A stretch of 7,459 nt of DNA, taken from NCBI RefSeq assembly GCF_000720765.1, contig NZ_JODC01000054.1:1-7459 (forward strand), read 5' to 3'. Positions 5,912-7,459 of the stretch are shown one piece after another (within the stretch, counting starts at the first letter, position 1; each line of letters starts with the position of its first letter). Source of the DNA: Streptomyces sp. NRRL S-646 (GTDB lineage: Bacteria; Actinomycetota; Actinomycetes; Streptomycetales; Streptomycetaceae). Under the pieces are notes generated by a model. The model did not search any database and was not told where the DNA came from. It saw nothing but the letters and a program-made list of their open reading frames with translations. Both the position numbers and the translations under genes were made by a program.

Positions 5912-6364
5912 GTGGATCACATTGACCGCGCCCTGCTGGCGGAGCTTCAGCGGGACGCCACCCAGTCCTATGCCACGCTGGGCCAGGCCGTGGGCCTGTC
6001 CGCCGGCGCGGCTCATGAGCGCGTACGCAAGCTGCGGGAGCGCGGCGTCATCCGGCGCACCGCGGCGGAGGTTGACCCGGCAGCGGTGGGCGGCAGCGTC
6101 CTGGCCTACGTGATGGTCGACTCGACGGCCTGGATGGGCGACTCGGCGAAGGACTTCGCCGCGCTGCCCGAGATTCTGGAGGCGCACGTCATCGCCGGCA
6201 GCGCCTCGGTGCTGGTGAAAGTCAGGACCACGACCACCGAGCACCTACAGGACGTGCTGCGCAGGATCTACGCCATCGACGGAGTCAGCGGGACCCAGGC
6301 GACAGTTGTGCTGGAGACGTTCTTCGAGCGGCCGGTCTCCCCGCAAGCCGCCCACCAGGCGTGA
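5912..6364 (+). CDS. Lrp/AsnC-family transcriptional regulator
   Basis: A 150-residue protein of normal family length. It begins MDHIDRALLAELQRDATQSY and continues TLGQAVGLSAGAAHERVRKL to RERGVIRR, the Lrp/AsnC winged helix-turn-helix (about residues 3-48). The C-terminal RAM/AsnC ligand domain covers about 62-138. The loop that in many members carries an acidic G-D-Y-D motif reads GSASVLVKV at about 96-104, suggesting an altered effector site or a different ligand. GTG 5912 is preferred: GGAGAG at 5904-5909 precedes it and the N-terminus then matches the family start. An upstream in-frame ATG at 5855 would add 19 non-homologous residues and run through the inverted repeats. It is divergent from the lactonase gene, so control of that gene and itself is likely (inference). 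Confidence 0.9.
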   Translation: MDHIDRALLAELQRDATQSYATLGQAVGLSAGAAHERVRKLRERGVIRRTAAEVDPAAVGGSVLAYVMVDSTAWMGDSAKDFAALPEILEAHVIAGSASVLVKVRTTTTEHLQDVLRRIYAIDGVSGTQATVVLETFFERPVSPQAAHQA

Positions 6365-6401
6365 CCTTGCGCAAGTCATGGACGGTTGAACGTAGCTCCG
6401 C

Positions 6402-6463
6402 GGGCCAACCGCAGCGCTCACCCGGGCCAACTGGAACGCTCACGGGCCAACTCAAGCACTCGG
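6402..6463. repeat. Three tandem imperfect 20-bp direct repeats
   Basis: Units at 6402-6421, 6424-6443 and 6444-6463 each begin GGGCCAAC (identical in all three). The first two end CGCTCAC and the third ends CACTCGG. A 2-bp gap separates units 1 and 2; units 2 and 3 are adjacent. Arrays like this resemble the multiple terminal repeats to which IS21-family transposases bind, so it may be a relic of an IS21-type end; no istA or istB sequence is visible. A regulator-binding iteron array is an alternative. They lie 37 bp after the lrp stop codon. The interval 6365-6655 contains no gene. Confidence 0.6.
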
Positions 6464-6501
6464 TCACAGCCAGGCATGGCAAGAACTGGCGTTGCGCGGT
6501 T

Positions 6502-6531
6502 GGTGTTTCAGGTGGTCACCTATGAAACACC
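6502..6531. terminator. Strong hairpin downstream of the lrp gene (terminator or operator)
   Basis: GGTGTTTC (6502-6509) pairs with GAAACACC (6524-6531), and AGGT (6510-6513) with ACCT (6518-6521). That is 12 bp interrupted only by a 2-nt bulge (AT, 6522-6523), with a 4-nt loop. There is no T-run. It could end lrp transcription, although it lies 137 bp beyond the stop, or it could be a protein-binding palindrome upstream of the 114-residue gene. Confidence 0.45.
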
Positions 6532-6610
6532 CCAGCGGAGTCGGACAGGTTGAGGCCGAAGACCACCCGTCCGTGTAAGACCCTGGCCATTTCCCGTCCG
6601 CAGGCGGCAA

Positions 6611-6631
6611 GTCGCGCCGTACGGTGACGCC
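6611..6631 (+). repeat. Direct repeat copy 1 (flanks the hypothetical genes)
   Basis: The 21-mer here, containing GTCGCG-C-CGTACGGTG and ending GCC, recurs at 7280-7300 in the same orientation with 18 of 21 identities. The two copies are 669 bp apart and bracket the 114-residue gene and the doubtful 61-residue ORF. This copy lies 25 bp before the GTG start at 6656 and could also belong to its promoter region. Confidence 0.45.
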
Positions 6632-6655
6632 CTGATCGTTGAGGGGAGACAGAAA

Positions 6656-7000
6656 GTGCCCGAGGGGCAGCAGCCCGCAGCCGACTCCGCTATCGACTAC
6701 AGCAGGCTCGGTCTTGGTGACCACATCCCCGGCGTGGTGCCGCTGGTGGAGGTCAAGACCCCGCACAGGGTCGTCTTCGGGATCGACGCCCTCGGCCAGT
6801 GGAGGATCGAGGTACACGCCCAGGACGGCACCTCACTGGAGGCTGCCCGGTGGTGGACGTACGCCGTCGGCATGGGTGGTGGACGCCGCGGCGGCCGGGG
6901 GGCGTTCGTGGAGCGTGTCTTCGACCCGGCCCGTATCCGCCCCCTGCTCGATGCGGATGCCCTGCGCGAGCAGGAGGCGGTCGCCTGTAAGGCAGGTTAG
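6656..7000 (+). CDS. Hypothetical protein, 114 aa, family not recognised
   Basis: A GTG-started frame with a strong ribosome site (GAGGGGAG at 6641-6648, 7 nt upstream) encodes 114 residues. I do not recognise the family. The sequence has a Q/A/D-containing N-terminus and a central stretch, VVPLVEVKTPHRVVFGIDAL followed by GQWRIEVHAQDGTSLEAARW, that reads like a small beta-rich domain. A glycine/arginine-rich loop GMGGGRRGGRGAF comes next, then a short helical end, FDPARIRPLLDADALREQEA. No membrane segment, signal peptide or catalytic motif stands out, and the single cysteine is near the C-terminus. Codon use is typical of the host (GC-rich third positions), which supports a real gene. Nothing next to it suggests a role; it is bracketed by an imperfect 21-bp direct repeat and lies in an otherwise degenerate region. 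Confidence 0.6.
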   Translation: MPEGQQPAADSAIDYSRLGLGDHIPGVVPLVEVKTPHRVVFGIDALGQWRIEVHAQDGTSLEAARWWTYAVGMGGGRRGGRGAFVERVFDPARIRPLLDADALREQEAVACKAG

Positions 7001-7002
7001 GC

Positions 7003-7188
7003 ATGCCGGCAGACGGGTCTCCACCCGAGGTGGACGCTGAACGATTCCAGCGAATGAGCGAGACCCCCGCCATCGAACTGAGGGAGTGCGGTGTCGCAGT
7101 CGTGACGTGCGCCCGCTCTCGTCCGCGCATGCCGTTCCGGCTCGATCGCGGTATTGGTGGGCACTTGCATTCAACTGTCGCGTGTTGA
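7003..7188 (+). CDS. Doubtful small ORF, 61 aa
   Basis: An ATG two bases after the preceding stop opens a 61-residue frame beginning MPADGSPPEVDAERFQRMSE, so translational coupling would be possible. The first 40 residues look protein-like (PAIELRECGVAVVTC). However, third codon positions are markedly less GC-rich than in the neighbouring genes, and the last third (RGIGGHLHSTVAC) does not look like a folded protein. There is no clear ribosome site of its own. It may be the remnant of a longer gene or simply non-coding. No family recognised. Confidence 0.25.
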   Translation: MPADGSPPEVDAERFQRMSETPAIELRECGVAVVTCARSRPRMPFRLDRGIGGHLHSTVAC

Positions 7189-7218
7189 TGTGGGGCTTGT
7201 TGAACGCTGCGCCACATC
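7187..7218. terminator. Weak hairpin, possible terminator
   Basis: GATGTGG (7187-7193) and CCACATC (7212-7218) are perfect inverted arms. The pairing extends inward past one mismatch by GC/GC, leaving a loop of about 12 nt. It follows the hypothetical genes and overlaps the end of the doubtful ORF. There is no T-run. Apart from this hairpin and repeat copy 2, positions 7189-7357 show nothing I can identify as a gene. Confidence 0.3.
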
Positions 7219-7279
7219 GGTCACGCAGAGACATACGGCACTCTGTGGCAGCTTCAGGAGTCCAGCCGAGCGGCGGTCC

Positions 7280-7300
7280 GTCGCGTCGTACGGTGGTGCC
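7280..7300 (+). repeat. Direct repeat copy 2
   Basis: Same orientation and 18/21 identity with 6611-6631; differences are three pyrimidine or purine transitions. The shared core is CGTACGGTG. It lies in a non-coding stretch about 60 bp before the right border repeat, so one explanation is a duplicated element end or a recombination site. Confidence 0.45.
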
Positions 7301-7357
7301 TTTACGCCATCCGCGTCGCCCCTGGGCCCGACCGGGCTGATGCTGCCGCGTAGCCCG

Positions 7358-7417
7358 CTAAGAGGTCGTTTTCTCCCTTTGTTTCATCCCGGAATCGGCG
7401 GTTGGTGTAGTTTTGCG
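7358..7417. repeat. Right border inverted repeat (IS-end-like)
   Basis: AGAGGTCGTTTTC at 7361-7373 (15/16 when extended to 7358) and TAGTTTTGCG at 7408-7417 are the reverse complements of blocks at 87-102 and 55-64. Further out, GGTCTCGCCGGTGAG (about 7438-7452) still resembles the inverted left edge (near 29-47). The right edge is therefore a diverged inverted copy of the left edge, roughly 7.3 kb apart. Confidence 0.5.
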
Positions 7418-7459
7418 GGGTCGCGCCAGGAGACGGTGGTCTCGCCGGTGAGGCGGCGG
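7384..7459 (-). pseudogene. Possible C-terminal end of an IS-borne protein (partial, runs off window)
   Basis: The minus strand is open from the window edge to a TGA at 7384-7386. It reads RRLTGETTVSWRDPAKLHQ before a short proline-rich end. This looks protein-like and sits immediately beside the border repeat, so it could be the tail of a transposase whose element lies to the right. The length is too short to assign a family, and a second frame is also open here, so the coding frame is uncertain. Confidence 0.25.

Noticed and set aside
6402..6463. Possible CRISPR array
   Set aside because: Repeat units are adjacent (0-2 bp apart) with no unique spacers, and no cas-like genes are present.
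7086..7340. 84-codon plus-strand open frame
   Set aside because: Arginine/serine-rich, no ribosome site, poor codon bias and it crosses the hairpin and a direct repeat copy.
1..7459. tRNA or rRNA genes
   Set aside because: No cloverleaf with a GTTCRANNC-type T-arm or rRNA-like conserved segment was seen on either strand.

Overview
The window has the base composition of a high-GC actinomycete, most likely Streptomyces or a close relative. Coding regions are GC-rich with strong GC preference at third codon positions, GTG starts and purine-rich ribosome sites are common, and one gene encodes a mycothiol S-conjugate amidase domain, an enzyme tied to the actinobacterial thiol mycothiol. It looks like an accessory region: a cargo segment set among worn-down mobile elements.

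Left flank (1-1039) is a mobile-element graveyard. It holds the C-terminal tail of an IS5-type transposase (minus strand), fused to the N-terminal part of a frameshifted tyrosine recombinase (minus strand), followed by the C-terminal tail of a Tn3-family TnpA transposase (plus strand, also frameshifted). None of the three can be functional.

Central module (1101-4727) is the most interesting part. On the minus strand, an alpha/beta-hydrolase (HSL-type esterase) gene overlaps by an ATGA junction with a gene for a 673-residue two-enzyme protein. That protein joins a complete Mca/LmbE-type mycothiol S-conjugate amidase to a complete TetX-like FAD monooxygenase, with essentially no linker. A TetR-family regulator is divergently transcribed. 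The 103-bp gap between them carries a good -35/-10 pair for the operon, a 13-bp palindrome (TAGGTC-C-GACCTA) and a second, degenerate copy of it, placed so that one repressor could shut both promoters. My reading (inference) is a TetR-controlled xenobiotic or antibiotic modification and detoxification operon: oxidation, ester hydrolysis, and processing of mycothiol adducts.

A perfect 15-bp hairpin terminator (4804-4842) separates tetR from the next, convergent gene. The second module (4854-6364) is a divergent pair: an SMP-30/gluconolactonase-like lactonase (minus) and an Lrp/AsnC regulator (plus), with nested inverted repeats between them that are candidate Lrp sites.

Right flank (6365-7459) is sparsely coding. 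It has three tandem 20-bp repeats that resemble IS21-type end repeats, a strong hairpin, one unrecognised 114-aa protein with a good ribosome site, a doubtful 61-aa ORF, and an 18/21 direct repeat flanking both. Finally, a border sequence at 7358-7417 matches, in inverted orientation, sequence at 55-102 at the left edge. The whole 7.3-kb block may therefore be bounded by related insertion-sequence ends. All family assignments are from reading the sequence; no database search was run.
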